Positions 22,241-34,559 of a DNA stretch of 64,000 bases are shown here, in pieces. The stretch comes from Parasponia andersonii (taxonomy: Eukaryota; Streptophyta; Magnoliopsida; Rosales; Cannabaceae), in assembly GCA_002914805.1 (NCBI GenBank), contig JXTB01000230.1:1-64000 (forward strand), in the 5' to 3' direction. The notes under the pieces were generated by a model that had not been told where the DNA came from, ran no database searches, and saw only the letters and a list, made by a program, of their open reading frames with translations. Position 1 is the first letter of the stretch, and the number at the start of each line of letters is the position of its first letter. Both the position numbers and the translations under genes were made by a program.

Positions 22241-23978
22241 ACTATGTTTGATGATTGGCACAAAAAATGAAATCTGATAACTTAGATTTGCCTCGTTTTT
22301 TATGCCACGTTGTCAGGCTTCAGTCCGAGCCCGAATTGATCAAGTTATATGTTTAACTTAACTAATTTGGGTACTAGAAATGTAGTAGAGACATCTATTT
22401 CTCCATTCGAGGCTCCGTTGGAAAATTAAATTTTCAAACCAAGGGATCGAAGGTTTGAAAATGTCTCCCGACTTTCTGAACGACTGCCAAACGATGTCAA
22501 ATATTTTCAGTAGTACTGTAGCACTATTTAGTGACTCGATTAAGGTAGAGATTTGATTACTTGATCTTTAAATGAGTTTAATTTTGACTTTCACATATTT
22601 TAAATAATTATAGAATTTTGTGAAATATTTGATTAAAATGGGATTTATGTATGTTTTGACATGATATGATATTTAAATATTTGGGAGACACATCACCTTG
22701 GTTGGCATGCCAATTTATTTTGTTTTAGAATTATTTTTTGCAGGAACTGGATTTTAATGGTTTAGATAAAAACGACTATTATACTGCCGAAATTTTTATA
22801 AAATCCAAATTTGAATAAGAATTTAGTTTTGAGAACTGAACTTGATTAATTAAAAATACTGCATGGTTTGTTTTATGATTTTGTGGAAAATGTTACATAT
22901 TCTTATTCTTGTCATATATATAGGATTATATGCATTCATTGCACCTACACGGACGATGGATTTACAGTACCCTCTTTGGGATACTCGGACTTACAGTACC
23001 CTACGTGGGGTATTCAAACTTACGGTACTCTACATAGGGTGCTCAGACTATATATCATACTCACGGTCACCAACTTAGGTAACTCGGATACACTACACAT
23101 GTGCAATCATCTTTTTGGATGACTCACACAATATTGCATATTGATGGTCATCAATCTTTTGTGGTTCAAACATATCAGTGATTGTGTTGTCAGTTATATG
23201 TTTGCTTGAATAGATATGTACTGGTTTTAATTTGATGTTTTATAATAGTTTGGAATGTTTGAACTTTTGGAAGATGAATTTGATTTGAAATAATATTTAC
23301 AATAGTTTAAAAGATATAAAACTTTGGACAATATTTTTAATTGGATTTCTAGAAACTATTTGAATATTTACTGATCATCCACTACCTTGAAAGTAAGTAT
23401 TTTATTTTAGTTACAAATTTATAATTGAATCTTTATTGAGCATTCACGTGCTCACTCCTATGCTTCCTTCTACTTTCAAGTTTTGAATTATTTATAGTAA
23501 TTATCATGATAGCTAGACAAGCCGTTTGGCTTGTGCTTATGGAGTTTTATTCCTATTCCCTAGTAGGTGTCTATATTTTATTTGATTTTTTATCATCGTT
23601 TAAATATTTAGCCAAATTTAATGTTCTTACTAAGTGGATGTATGAGGACAACAACACTAAAAAATTTGAGTATTTGGAGTCATATATGGTTTTATGTAAA
23701 TTATTTTGGACTCCGAACTCATTTACTAAAATTAATGATTTTTAATAAAAAGATTATAAATAAATTAATTGGAATTCCTGTAAATTTTAAGTGAAGTATT
23801 TTCTTGAAAAATCTATATTAATGAGAGGTTTCTTTAATTTGAATTTTACTTACTTTTGAGGACTGAAATTGGAAAAATTTCAAGTACTTAATTTTCTATA
23901 ATTTTGAAAAATCACTGTTTATTACTGTTTTCATTTAAAATTACTAAAAATCACAGATTTAGATTTCTGATCGTGATA

Positions 23979-26760
23979 AATCCTAACTTTTGCTTCTCCC
24001 TTGCGGACCGAAGGGAATTTTTCCTTCTTGGAAAGGAAATATAAAACTTTTTTTCGTACCATTAGACTTGAACTTGATTGAAAACATGGGTTTTTATTGA
24101 ATATAAACAACACATATTGACCAACGACAATGCTAATATAAAACAACGTCGCAGGGAAACGACAACAACAAAATACAATTGGTGCAAGTTATCTTAAAGT
24201 GGTTAATTTATTTAGGAAGGAATCAACATTTTTTTTTCCGACTCCAGTAATATTCCCACGTTTGGCACCTGATTATTAGAAGGAAAAAAAATTACAAGGA
24301 TTCCATTTTTTCTCTTTGGATTCAAACAAAAAAATGATATAAATTTTTTTCAAAAGAAAAGAAAAACAAAAGTTAAAATTGATATCATTTTTAATTATAA
24401 AGAATTTGAACATATTAATGAGCAAAGCTAAAAGTTTCAAAATATAGTCCTATAAAAGTGTAGAAAAAATATTTTTCTCTTTTTTTTTTCTTTAACTTTT
24501 TTCTCACAATTTTTTTCCTCCAAAATTCAAATTCCAAACCCAAATGTTTTATACCAAAATTTAACCACATTTTATCGAATGGCCAGTATCATTCAAAGTT
24601 AAATGATTGCCCCTTTATCGATGTTTTTTAATCTAACAAATATGATTTATCTTGTGTTAGGATTTAATTGCAAAACTAAAGCACACCGCATATTCACAGT
24701 TGATGCAGTTGAATTAGTTCGATATAAATCGTAACCGTGCGAATAAGAAAACTCTTATAACGGCATTTACAACTTGATAACTTTTTTTTTTTCCAACGAT
24801 TCACATAAAAACCGCATCACAAATGCCCTTAGTTTATCATAAATTCTTCTAAATTTGAATTCCAAAAGGTTCAGATATGAAAAACCACAAAAACTTGACA
24901 AAAACAATAGAATAAACAAATTCATAATATAAAATCTCAACAAATTCAGTAAAATTTCACTAAGCATTTCCTACACTACTTCATACATATATATATATAT
25001 ATATATTAATGATGAGTAAGAAAAAAGCATTCGAATATGATGCTGGAATTTCCACAAGAATACCTACCTAACCGTACCAAACATGGCGAAGTCCATTTGG
25101 ACAGAACAGTGGACGATTTTAGTCTCTGGAGAGTCTGGTCGACGACACTCGCCCAATGTCTTCCTCTACTTCTCCTGCACGCAAGCCAAAAGCCAATACT
25201 ATTATAACTCCACAATTCTACTCGTATGATGAGTAATCCAAAACGACCACACGTGTGAGCTAGCATTTCGCCATTTTGGCACGTGCGATGAGAAGCTGAG
25301 AAATTTGAGTTTGAGATGGCCCCCCAAAAGCGGAGCGGAGTGAGGTGATAACGGAGTGAAGTCGGGTTAGGCAGCAAGTCACGCTCTTCATACAATAACG
25401 AACTAAATGTGGATCCATCTTATCTCTACGTGATCACGTCACGCGTAATGTCACGCTCCAATCTGGATTGGGACAGCTGGTACTTTCTGATTTCTGGCTA
25501 AATCGAATATTAATTGGATCGATCTAAGTGGCCATGGATACTGGATCCGACCCAAAGTCCATTCTTCTCAGCTCAATCAATTACCTGTTCAAAATCATGC
25601 TCTTCTAAAGCCCGTTGACCTTAGTTAAAACATCATTATTCGTCTTTAATAAACTTTTATATTTATTTTTTTTTTCACGACTTTCAGATTTATGTTTCAA
25701 ACATTCAAATGCTGCTTTTGACAACGATGATCTGGAAACTTTTATAAATTCAGTATTGGTAATTCCGAAATATCATCTTTTTCAATAGTGGTTCACAAAG
25801 TAATAGCTATCCTACAAAATTCAATAATTACAAAAAACTAAGTAGGAAAAAGTGTTATCGTTCTTTCTTTCTTTCTTTATTTTTTAACAAAAGAGAAAAA
25901 AAATAAAGCGACAGGAGTGTTATTATAGAAAACAATAGAGATCTATTGTTTGGGCTTGCATTTACAAAATTCAACATAGCATGGGCTTCTATTTACTACA
26001 ATCGATTCCATTCGCTAGTGTTTCATTGATTGTACCACATATATAACTGCTGAGAATTAGAAATGTTCCTAAATCATAAATCTAATTTATTGAATTTACC
26101 TAACAAATTATAAACATGCATGTATAGCATTACAATGCAAGGACCAAAAAATACACGTAGCAGTCCCTATTTTAGGAAGGTAAACTTTCGTTTTTTTTTT
26201 TTTTCCTTCTTTCGTTAGAAAGGTCCTAACGTTTTACGAGAGGATCTTAGTACAAGCCCAAAGTATCCCTACATTATATTAGCCCGACCTTTAAAAATAC
26301 ACATAGATATTCTAACTATCGGCCGAAATTTTTGCAATGTTATTGTGTTACTCTATAAACCAAAACGGTTCTTGTCTTTCTTAATAAGAGTCATTTATTT
26401 TTTTTTCAGAAAATCACATTTGTATAAAATCTAGTATTATTTTATTATTGTCATTTTTTTTTCCCTCGAATCTAAGGTGAGTTTTATTTTATTTAGTTAT
26501 AAGGTGAGTTGTACATAACTGAAGCATCTCCCATACTCATAACTCATACGTGCCACGTCATTAACTGACATTGTCTACATCTGGTCCAGTTGCCCTTCTC
26601 CATCCCCACATTCTTCCATAGCGCGTAAACTTCCCCTTCCACAAACCAAACCAAACCTAAAAAACCCTATCTAATCTAAGCTAAAGCCAAAAATTAAAAT
26701 AATTCTTTCTTTCTTTCTTTTTTTTTTTTTTTCAAAAAGGGCAAGCCATTAAGGCAAGGT
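23979..26760. other. Intergenic DNA upstream of the host gene, no gene recognised
   Basis: AT-rich spacer with poly-T and poly-A runs. The 129-codon open frame at 25395-25006 (minus) has no motif I recognise. The stretch 25000-25500 is richer in G+C and holds several ACGT-core boxes, described separately. No repeat shared with the elements in this window was seen. Confidence 0.6.
25250..25450. promoter_or_regulatory. Cluster of ACGT-core boxes (G-box-like)
   Basis: CACGTG occurs at 25250-25255 (inside the palindrome ACACGTGT) and at 25280-25285; further ACGT cores lie at 25428-25431 and 25436-25439 in TACGTGATCACGTCACG. Plant bZIP and bHLH factors bind such cores. The cluster is about 1.7-1.9 kb upstream of the host-gene start, so it could be a distal element or the promoter of an unseen transcript; function is inferred only. 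Confidence 0.35.
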
Positions 26761-26781
26761 ATATAGCTCAGTCCACCTTGC

Positions 26782-26787
26782 CACGTG
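26782..26787. promoter_or_regulatory. G-box CACGTG upstream of the host gene
   Basis: CACGTG within CCACGTGTAA, about 165 bp upstream of the likely TATA box. A typical position for a bHLH/bZIP binding site; binding is inferred from the motif alone. Confidence 0.45.
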
Positions 26788-26949
26788 TAACAAAATAGTG
26801 GCCCACACCCGGAGAAATCCACATAAGGAAGAAGAGGGTCAGTTTTCAATTTTTTTTAATTGTTTTTTAGGGTTGAAAAACAAGAAAAGGGTTGTGAATG
26901 AGCATCTACTCCCCCACCAGACACACACAAACAGTGATACAGACCCACA

Positions 26950-26956
26950 TATAAAA
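26950..26956 (+). promoter_or_regulatory. Likely TATA box of the host gene
   Basis: TATAAAA, preceded by CCCACA and followed by GGCAACCC, lies 166 bp before the ATG. Transcription would start near 26980. The leader would then contain CA-rich DNA and the CT repeat at about 27056-27084, common in plant 5' untranslated regions. The frame upstream of the ATG is open back to 26798, but that stretch spans the TATA box and the CT run and is not taken as coding. Confidence 0.6.
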
Positions 26957-27115
26957 GGCAACCCAAAAACCCACCATTATATTCTTCCTTACACACAAAT
27001 CCATACATGTACAATTATATACACACACATACATACAAAAAACCACATCAAACTAACTCTCTCTCTCTCTCTCTCTCTCTCCCTCTCTGACACTCTTGCG
27101 AAAAACCTGAAAGAG

Positions 27116-30100
27116 ATGACTGACGTTGACGATTGGGTCAAGCTGGCCATGAACGACGACGTCACGGTCGCCGACTTTCTCTTCCGCCTCAGAAAAGCCG
27201 GATACCAGCGACGGCCCCGCCCTCCGCCGCCGAGCCCCGCCTCGCCGCCTCTGGAGCTTTACTGGAGCGTGAGGCAGCGCCGGTCAAAGGCCCTGATCAA
27301 GAAGAAAGCCGAGCCGACCAGAGCCAGCCCCACCACGCCGCTTTCCTGGAGCGGTGGCACCTCCGTCAGCGGCGACGGCGCCACCATCGACGGCTTCGAG
27401 GAGTCCAGCAAGCCGGCTAAGCCGACCGGTGGCGCGAGATCTAAGGTATGTGACGGGTTTGGTTTTACTACTAAGGCATGAGTCTCTCTCTTTGTTTGCG
27501 AGTCGAGTCAGTTGAGTTCGAGTACGGTGTCGTTTTTACGCTTTTTGTGGACGGACTGAAATGCCCCTGGTAAAGTACGGTATTTCTGTCTTCCACCAAG
27601 ATTTGGGTTCCTGTGAGGGAAGAACGATAAAGTCAGATACGATGGATTTTCTGGTTTCCAAACATGTCAGATTGTTTTCCTTCTGTTCAATCTTTATAGG
27701 AGCTCTAAATTACCATTTTGCCCTCCTTTGCATGGGCCGATTCGGTCCCTCCCTCCACCGCGGTCCATAGATCGTGCCTTCGCTGGTCATGGGTGCGACC
27801 GGTGTCATTCATCTCCTTCCTCATTTTAACTGAATGACTTTATCGGCGTCTTTTTGGGTAAAAAAAAAAAAAAAAAATAGTCGAGGGGAAATTGGTGACT
27901 TTCGTTCAACGCATGGGGTCAGATGTTGTGAATGATTCTTCTTATCACGTTTCTTTCTTAGTACTTTTCCGCTCGTGGTCAAAAAGACTCAAACACCCTT
28001 CAAGTGGCTCTGTTACCGCCACGGTTGCCTAATCGGAGACACCACTGGCTTCGCCGGATTTGACGGCGGAGCCACCCATGCCAACGAAAGTCAAACGTCG
28101 TATGGTCACTGGAAGGGCATTTTGGTCAGAAAGGGAAAATTGGTCACCTGCTTTATCGGTGGCGTGTTTTCGTGGCAAAATAGGTCTGCGTGTGGTTTGG
28201 TGTAGTGTTGGTAGTGGTTGTGCACTTTATATCGCTGGAATGGAAATGATTCAGTGTGGTCGACGCAGTTTGGCGTACTCTGCGGGCGCACAGTTAAAAA
28301 ACTAAATTTTGGGTTGGGTCCCAGCAAGCGTCGTCGTTTCACGTGAGAGACCCCGCTTTAGTCGATCCCATAAAAATAAGACAAAAATATCAGGAGGATT
28401 TGAATGACAGCTTGATCTTAAGCTTTTGGACCCCTTTAGGCACGGTGAATAGATTTTTTTTTTTTTTTTTGTTTTTTAATTTCTCTGATTAGGATGTCAT
28501 TCCTCATCGTATGACAGCCTGTCATTTTAGCTTTTTGTAATTGGGGTTCCAAAAAGGTTAGAGTTTTTGGGTCAAATTATTGTTTGTGTTGAAAGTTGGA
28601 ACTTTGATGAAATATAATATCAAAATAGATGGGACAAAGTACTTTTTTTTTTTTTTTTAGACGGAGCTATATACTGTAGAATAAGAAGCTAATAGGATAG
28701 AGGTGGGACCAAATGGTGAGCAACATTGTTAATGGTATTAGCTGACTTGTTGCTTATTGGTATTACAACCTCCAAATATTATCAACTAACAATATTAGGG
28801 TGCTTTCCTTGTTGGAAACCGACATTATTGTAAAATAGATAATAAAGTCAAAATTTGGGGACGGAGGAGTTGACCTGATGTTTGGGCTACCCACCATTTG
28901 AAGTGGTCTGTAGTCACTGGTCATAGTGTGAATACACATCTAAAGCCCACATTAGTCACGGGCCATTGCACAAGGTGTTATTAGTGGTTGATAGAAGTTC
29001 TGTTTTTGTGGACAGGTTTCTGTTAGGGGTGACGGGACTTCAAAAAGGCCAAGAAAGAAGAAGGTAAAATACTAACTTATCAACTAAAATTTAGTTCTGC
29101 TTTTGGTTTTTAGTATGTGTGTGTGTGTGGTTTTTTTTTTTTTTTTTTTTGAAAAAAAGGAAAATGGTAATTGTGACATTTTACAATCATATGTCTAAAT
29201 TGTTGATGGGTTTTATCAGATACCTTTGTTGTAAAAGAATTACTATGTTCTCTTTTCTTTCTTTTGGGTTTACTTTTCAGAAACCAGATTTGTCTAATAT
29301 TCTTCTTGGCGAAACTTCCTGTTAAAGTCAAAATGGCTAACTTTAGCACATGCAATCTCCTGTTCCTGACGCCATAATTTCTTTCCTTATTTTGGTTTTG
29401 TGTTTTTTATCTTTCTCTTGTGGTGATGAGTGGAATGAGTTTTATAAAATTTCTATTTTGTTTAATGTCAGACAGTAGCTGAACTTAAAGAGGAGGAGAC
29501 TTTGCTGTTGAAGGAAAGGAAAAAGTTGAGAAGTGTATGTTTCTTTTAAAAAATAGACCTATTAATATATATATATATATGAGTAGGTATTTGTTTTTTT
29601 ACCTTTACATAGTTATTATTTTGACTAATAAAAATTTATTATGCACATTTTTTTATATTAAAAAATAAGAAAGAAAAAATATTAATAATGTACGTTTTTT
29701 TTTGTATTCTATTATAGCCGTTAAATCACTATTAGATGATGATCTAACGATTAAAAAAGAATACTTATATACAAGTAAAAAAAAATACTTACTAACCATT
29801 AAATATATATATTAATATATATATTGAAGCACATTAAAAGATGTGCATGATTAATAATATTTTTCTTTCCTATTTTTTATTTTAATGTGGATGATAAATT
29901 TTCATTATTCAAATTGATACTTATATATAGATTGGTACTCATTTTTAATATATATATATATATATAGATAGAAAAATACACTATGTTCACTATTTCTAAG
30001 TTTGTCTGATTGGAGATGCCTGAATGTCGTTTTTCTCATATTATTTCATTGAGCAGGAAATAGCGACTATGCGTCTCAATATTGAGAAACAAAGAGCCAC

Positions 30101-30620
30101 AAATGAAAGCTTGAACAGATTGAAGGTGAACCTTTCACTCTGATATTCAAACTACTACTATTGTAATTGGGAACTATAGATAAAGCCAAGAAGATACCAC
30201 AGGACATTCTCATCGTTTTTGTTCATTGTTTTGTATTCTAACTTATATCAATGCCAAATATAGCTTCGTATAGATTCAGCTTTATGAGCATTTATTGTTA
30301 TATGTAGAGTAAGTGAATAAGATTCTAACAGTTCTTAAAAATTTCCATTTCAGCGTGAATTGGATTCTCCGCAGAAAATGAAGACATCAATTATTGATCA
30401 AGCTGTGCAAGTAGACGCAGTTAATAAAATTAATTCAACTTCATCAACAGGCATTGATTGCAATGATGTTCACGCCGGACAACATTCGCATGAGTCGAAT
30501 CCGCCTCACAAAGTAAAGGAGTTAGAAAGTGAAAAAGAACCTGGGTTCTCCCTCCCTGATCTTAATCTCCCGGCTGAGGGGGATTTCAGCTCTTCTGAGG
30601 TATTATATGGAATAAGCTGA
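27116..30620 (+). CDS. Plant-specific nuclear-type protein with coiled coil and EAR-like motif (5 exons, 258 aa)
   Basis: Exons: 27116-27445, 29016-29063, 29472-29534, 30057-30125 and 30354-30620. All four introns are GT-AG and phase 0, and the joined frame is open to the TGA at 30618-30620. Residues 1-25 hold DDWVKLAMNDDVTVADFLFR; then a proline-rich stretch, LYWSVRQRRSK (about 48-58), PTRASPTTPLSWSG (about 68-81) and DGFEESSK. Exon 2 gives a basic patch SKRPRKKK, a plausible nuclear signal. Exons 3-4 form a charged coiled coil (AELKEEETLLLKERKKL, then EIATMRLNIEKQRATNESL). The last exon has LPDLNLPAEG, resembling an EAR repression motif. The family is plant-specific and of unknown biochemical function; a link to Arabidopsis ASG8 is a memory-based suggestion, unverified. 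A role in transcriptional repression is inferred from the motifs. Intron 3 carries a MITE. Confidence 0.85.
27446..29015 (+). other. Long first intron of the host gene
   Basis: A 1570-bp intron with GTATG donor and GACAG acceptor. It has several poly-T/poly-A runs and moderately G+C-rich DNA near 27975-28340. Small ORFs inside it have no recognised motif. A first intron of this length may carry regulatory elements, but none can be named. Confidence 0.7.
29579..29805. mobile_element. Palindromic MITE, copy 2, inside intron 3 of the host gene
   Basis: The left end reads GAGTAGGTATTTGTTTTTTT and the right end, reversed, is similar. The interior matches copy 1 around the ATTAATGATGCACG and GATCTAAC dyad segments. 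More diverged than copy 1. It lies wholly between the exons ending at 29534 and starting at 30057, so splicing should remove it. Confidence 0.65.
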
Positions 30621-32340
30621 AAAGAAGCAGAGTTATAGAATCAGTTGTATACTGATATTCAGTTTGATTGTTTTCTTAAGTTTTATTTTTTTAATCTAAT
30701 TATGGGGATGAAGATTGAAGATCTTCAAGGGCCATTTAAGGTAGAAATATCCTTTTCATCTTAACTTTTCTTTTAGGTTGGGGTATTGTAATTGTAAAGT
30801 AGGAAAAAACCAGTTACTTCAACTGCATCTTGATGTAGTCAGATGCGGACATTTGTTTACTTTTTAGTTTTTGTCTTTCTACACAGATGAAGGTACCGAG
30901 GGGCTAGTGTAGAGATCCTCTAACCCATTAGTTCAATATAGTTTCATTCGTCATGACATGGTTCTACATTTGTCCAATACTTGTTTAGGCAACTTAAGTT
31001 TTATTAATTATTTTTGGTCACTTTGATTTTGATTGGAAATTGCTTCGTCATTTTTAAAAAAAAAAAAATCATTTGTTTAGTTTTTCTTCTTGGATGACTG
31101 ATGTATGCCAAGTGTATTTAAATGCAGTTCTTTCCTTTGTTTTTAACAAAACAAGACCTCATCAATTGACAAAAATGTGACCCTGTGAGGAAAGGAAAAA
31201 AAATGTTTATGTCGTTCAACGTGAAACACAAATAAAAGAAATAGATGGAGCCAATTCTCGGGAAAAGGGGAAAAATCGTAATAGATAAAAAAAAAAAAAA
31301 AAAAAAAACATGAGTGCAATAAAGTCATTCTATAAACTAATCAAAACTTAATGCAAGTCTCCATACCAGCAAGTCACATTATTAGCAACATTGTCACTCT
31401 CATATTTTAGAAGAACCCAACATTAGTCTAAGATTAAAACTTTCGGTTACAAATGCTGCCCCCTCACTAATTTTAACATAAAACTATTTAAAAAGTGAGA
31501 AGAAATGTCTTTGTTCTTATCGGTTTGATTAAAGACGTGTAAAATTGTTTCGATTTAGAAACTCATTACTGTGATCGAGGGCTAGCGACTTAAGTCATTT
31601 CTCAAGAGCCTCTACCATATGGTTACTTTTCAATATATATATATATTGAAGTTCCAACATTAATTATTGGCTTAATATTATGGTTATATTGCGGTTTGGC
31701 GAAGTCTTGGATGTGGTAAGACTTGTGATGATCATATTCATCTGATCTCAATTAATTTGGATTAACATTTTCTTTCTTTATGTCCTGATCAATTAATTTG
31801 TAGATGCAAGTAAATGTGAAAGGTCCAGTCGATACCTGCTACAAGTCCCAGAAAAAGAAAAAGCTTGCGTACTAAGCTAAACTAAAAGCGAATAAGGCTT
31901 ATAAGGAAAAAAAAAATTAAAAGTAATTATTGTGTAATTTTTTCCTTCACATTTTTTTTCCTTATTCTTGTAAAGTATTATTTGTTAAGTCGATCAAACT
32001 CATTTGAGCAGTTACTTTTTAACGATTATAATTTCTATATTAGTAGTGCTATACATCTTGATAAATTATTATAAAAAAATAACTTATGTAATATGACATT
32101 ATATTTTTTTTCCTTTCATTCTCTTTACACTCGTTTCCATTATGGATTGGTAAATGTGATTTAGAAAGCTCGAGAAAGCAAAGAATATAATAATTATGAG
32201 TCTTAGTGATCAAGGTATTGCGGAAAAGTATTCAAGGAAATTGTACCCTCAGCCATTTTGAAGAAACTAGGAGATATTTTTATAGTAAAATCACTTCCTA
32301 ATATAATTTACCTAATTAAACATATTTACCTAATTCGTTT
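30621..32340. other. Downstream region of the host gene, no gene recognised
   Basis: Probably begins with the 3' untranslated region; a polyadenylation point could not be fixed. It holds several long A or T runs (for example 31281-31310) and a short lysine-rich open stretch near 31800-31875 without a convincing domain. No RNA gene was recognised. Confidence 0.5.
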
Positions 32341-33200
32341 TTATGATGCATGAAGGGAAGTCAATTCGTGCGATTAAAGACGAATAAGCTTATTCTTGAT
32401 CCTGAAAGTCTGGGTGTTATGTTAGAAAATGAGGACCAAGTTGTGATACACTTGAACTCATTATCTTAAGTGTCTGATCAGTTACAACAAAGATCCACTG
32501 TCTTTAAAAATTATAGAAAGTGCAATTCACGCTTAAGAAGTAGACTTAGACTAAAAGGAAAATATAAAAACTCTTTTGAAGGTCGTGTAGTATGTGGAAG
32601 GCCAGAATATAGGAAGAATGACCAAAAAAGAATCATGGTAGATATTAAGAATTAACGAACGATAAAAGTAATAGAGTAAAAAATAAGAACACACAGATTT
32701 AAGTAAAAAATCCTAATCAGAAAATATTATTGTGAGAGGAAAAGAAATTTTATTATATTGAAAAACTAAATACAAAAAATTGAATCTTACACGACCAAAC
32801 TAAAATACATATAATCTCAAAAATCCTAAAATACACAAGTGTATAGACAAAATGTGTATGGAAAAATTAGGTCCATATTGCCTCGATCTCACTACTATTA
32901 TCATAAACTCCTAAAAATACTTATAATTACAAAATTATCACATATGTCACGCTGCGAATTTTTCGGGTCAGATCAAACAGAATTCGGGTCACGAATTCTA
33001 GAGATAGGTATAGATCAAAATCAAACTTTAGAAGAAAGTATTTCCAATGTGTCAAGGAAGGGCACTACAAACGTGAATGTCCAGAATCAAAGAAAAAAGG
33101 AAAAAGAAAAGTGATTTGCAGATATTAGAATAGCTTCAAAAGGTTATGATGGCACATATGTACTCTTGGTGTTTGAAAAGGAGACAACAAAATAAATTTG
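32340..33200 (+). pseudogene. Old copia element, gag remnant (5' piece)
   Basis: Frame fragments include a gag-like GVMLENEDQVVIHLNSLS near 32410-32470 and, at about 33028-33112, KYFQCVKEGHYKRECPESKK, a zinc knuckle whose first Cys is replaced. A stretch without gag similarity (about 32660-33000) separates them and may be another insertion. The sequence then meets the LINE near 33200. Matching later copia domains, in the same orientation, lie at 37800-38640 and 44980-45690, so these look like parts of one old element split by insertions. Confidence 0.6.
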
Positions 33201-33249
33201 GGAAATTTGTTTTTCTTTCTAAAAATAAAATTATATTTTAATTTTTTAA

Positions 33250-33870
33250 TTTTAAGGTTATTGTTTCTCACTCTCAACATGTTTCTGCTTCTTTCCTTTT
33301 TAATGGAGTTTTGCTATTTGATAGTTTTGTCTATGTAAGTTGTGATTATTTTGTCCATCGAGATTTTTGGGATTCTTTATCTTCTTTGCATGTGACCAGT
33401 CCTTGGCTAGTTTTGAGAGACTTTAATTCGATTATGAGAGCTCATGAAACTACTGGTATTATTAAATAACGATATTGTGAAGATTTTAGAGCGGGTGTCA
33501 ATCTTTGTAATCTGATTGATTTGGAGACTTAAGGTCTTTCTTACACTTGGTGTGGTACTGTGGTGATCATATTGTTATGTCTTATCTTGATAGAGCTTTT
33601 TGTAATGATGCATTTCTTGAGAATTAAAGACAAGTTTCTAGTATTTGTTTGCCTCGTCTGAGTTCGGATCATAACCCATTGTTATTATCTTCAAGTTTTA
33701 ATATTTCTACTGCCTCGAGGCCATTCTGTTTTCAAGGCTTGTGGTTGCTTCATTCTGGTTTTAAAGATTTTGTCTGTAATATTTGGTCCTACCTTTGTTT
33801 CGGTTCTCCAATGTCTGCTCTCACTAAAAGGCTTAAAAATCTTAAATGTAAATTGAAAGTATGGAACTAG
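33250..33870 (+). pseudogene. LINE endonuclease domain (decayed)
   Basis: Fragments include PWLVLRDFNSIMRAHE near 33400 (the GDFN-type block of apurinic-like endonucleases) and PRLSSDHNPLLL at about 33652-33687, the conserved SDHNP active-site motif. Stops interrupt the frame, for example at the point where a Trp would be expected near 33868. The family nicks target DNA to prime reverse transcription. Confidence 0.75.
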
Positions 33871-34559
33871 CAGGTTTTTGGTGAGCTCAAACTTAATATT
33901 TCTAAGGCTTCAGAAAAGGTTTTGTCCATTCAAGAGCATCTTTCTAATGAAGGACTTTCTGCTCTCTTTTACGTCAAGAATCCGATGCACTTTTTTCCTT
34001 GGATAACTTTTTTACTTTAGAAAGAAACTTTTCTTCGAGAACAGAGTAAAATCAAATGGCTTAAGGATGGGGATAGAAATTCTTTTTTTTTTTTTTTCAT
34101 AAAATGGCGAAACATCGAAAAGGAAATAAAATTTTGAGTCACATGAAGATTGGAGATGTTGTGGTGGAGGATACACATTTGATCTCTAATCATATTTAGT
34201 CTTTTTATATGGATCCTTTTGCTGAGCCTCAAAGTCAATATCATGATTGCTCAATGGTTCAAGAGGTTATTCTGAATTTGGTCTCTTCCTCAAAGAATGA
34301 TGAGCTTTTTCGGGTTCCTAATAAAGAGGAAATTCAGCTAACAGTCTTTGAGAGTCTTTGAGATGGATGCTTTCAGTGCCCCTGGTCTTGATGGTTTTTC
34401 TAACAAATTTTTCTGATCTTGTTGGGATATTGTGAGTTTTGAGATTGTTTTAGCTTTCCAAAACTTTTTCTTATCAGGTTTTTTGAGCCCAGGTCCTACC
34501 AGTATTGTCCTATTGTCTTAGGAAATTTTCTTTTCAAACTTATTATAAAGATTGTTACT

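Larger units (their letters stand above)
21969..23978 (+). repeat. Family A 3' LTR, last segment
   Basis: Matches the 5' LTR from about 2465 to 4316 almost throughout and ends CGTGATA at 23978 (CGTGACA in the 5' LTR). It includes an 87-bp tandem duplication (21978-22064 and 22065-22151, one clear mismatch) and a pure AT repeat at about 22190-22238 that the 5' LTR lacks or has much shorter. After 23978 the match to the LTR stops. The left target duplication lies outside the window, so pairing cannot be tested. Confidence 0.87.

Noticed and set aside
23979..23983. AATCC as right target duplication of the plus-strand family A copy
   Set aside because: The left end of that element lies beyond the window because of the gypsy insertion, so no pair can be shown.
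25006..25395. 129-codon minus-strand ORF upstream of the host gene
   Set aside because: No recognisable domain, unusual composition, no splice context or promoter; kept only as unassigned spacer.
28060..28342. ORFs of about 76-81 codons inside intron 1
   Set aside because: Located between well-supported splice sites of the host gene and without motifs.
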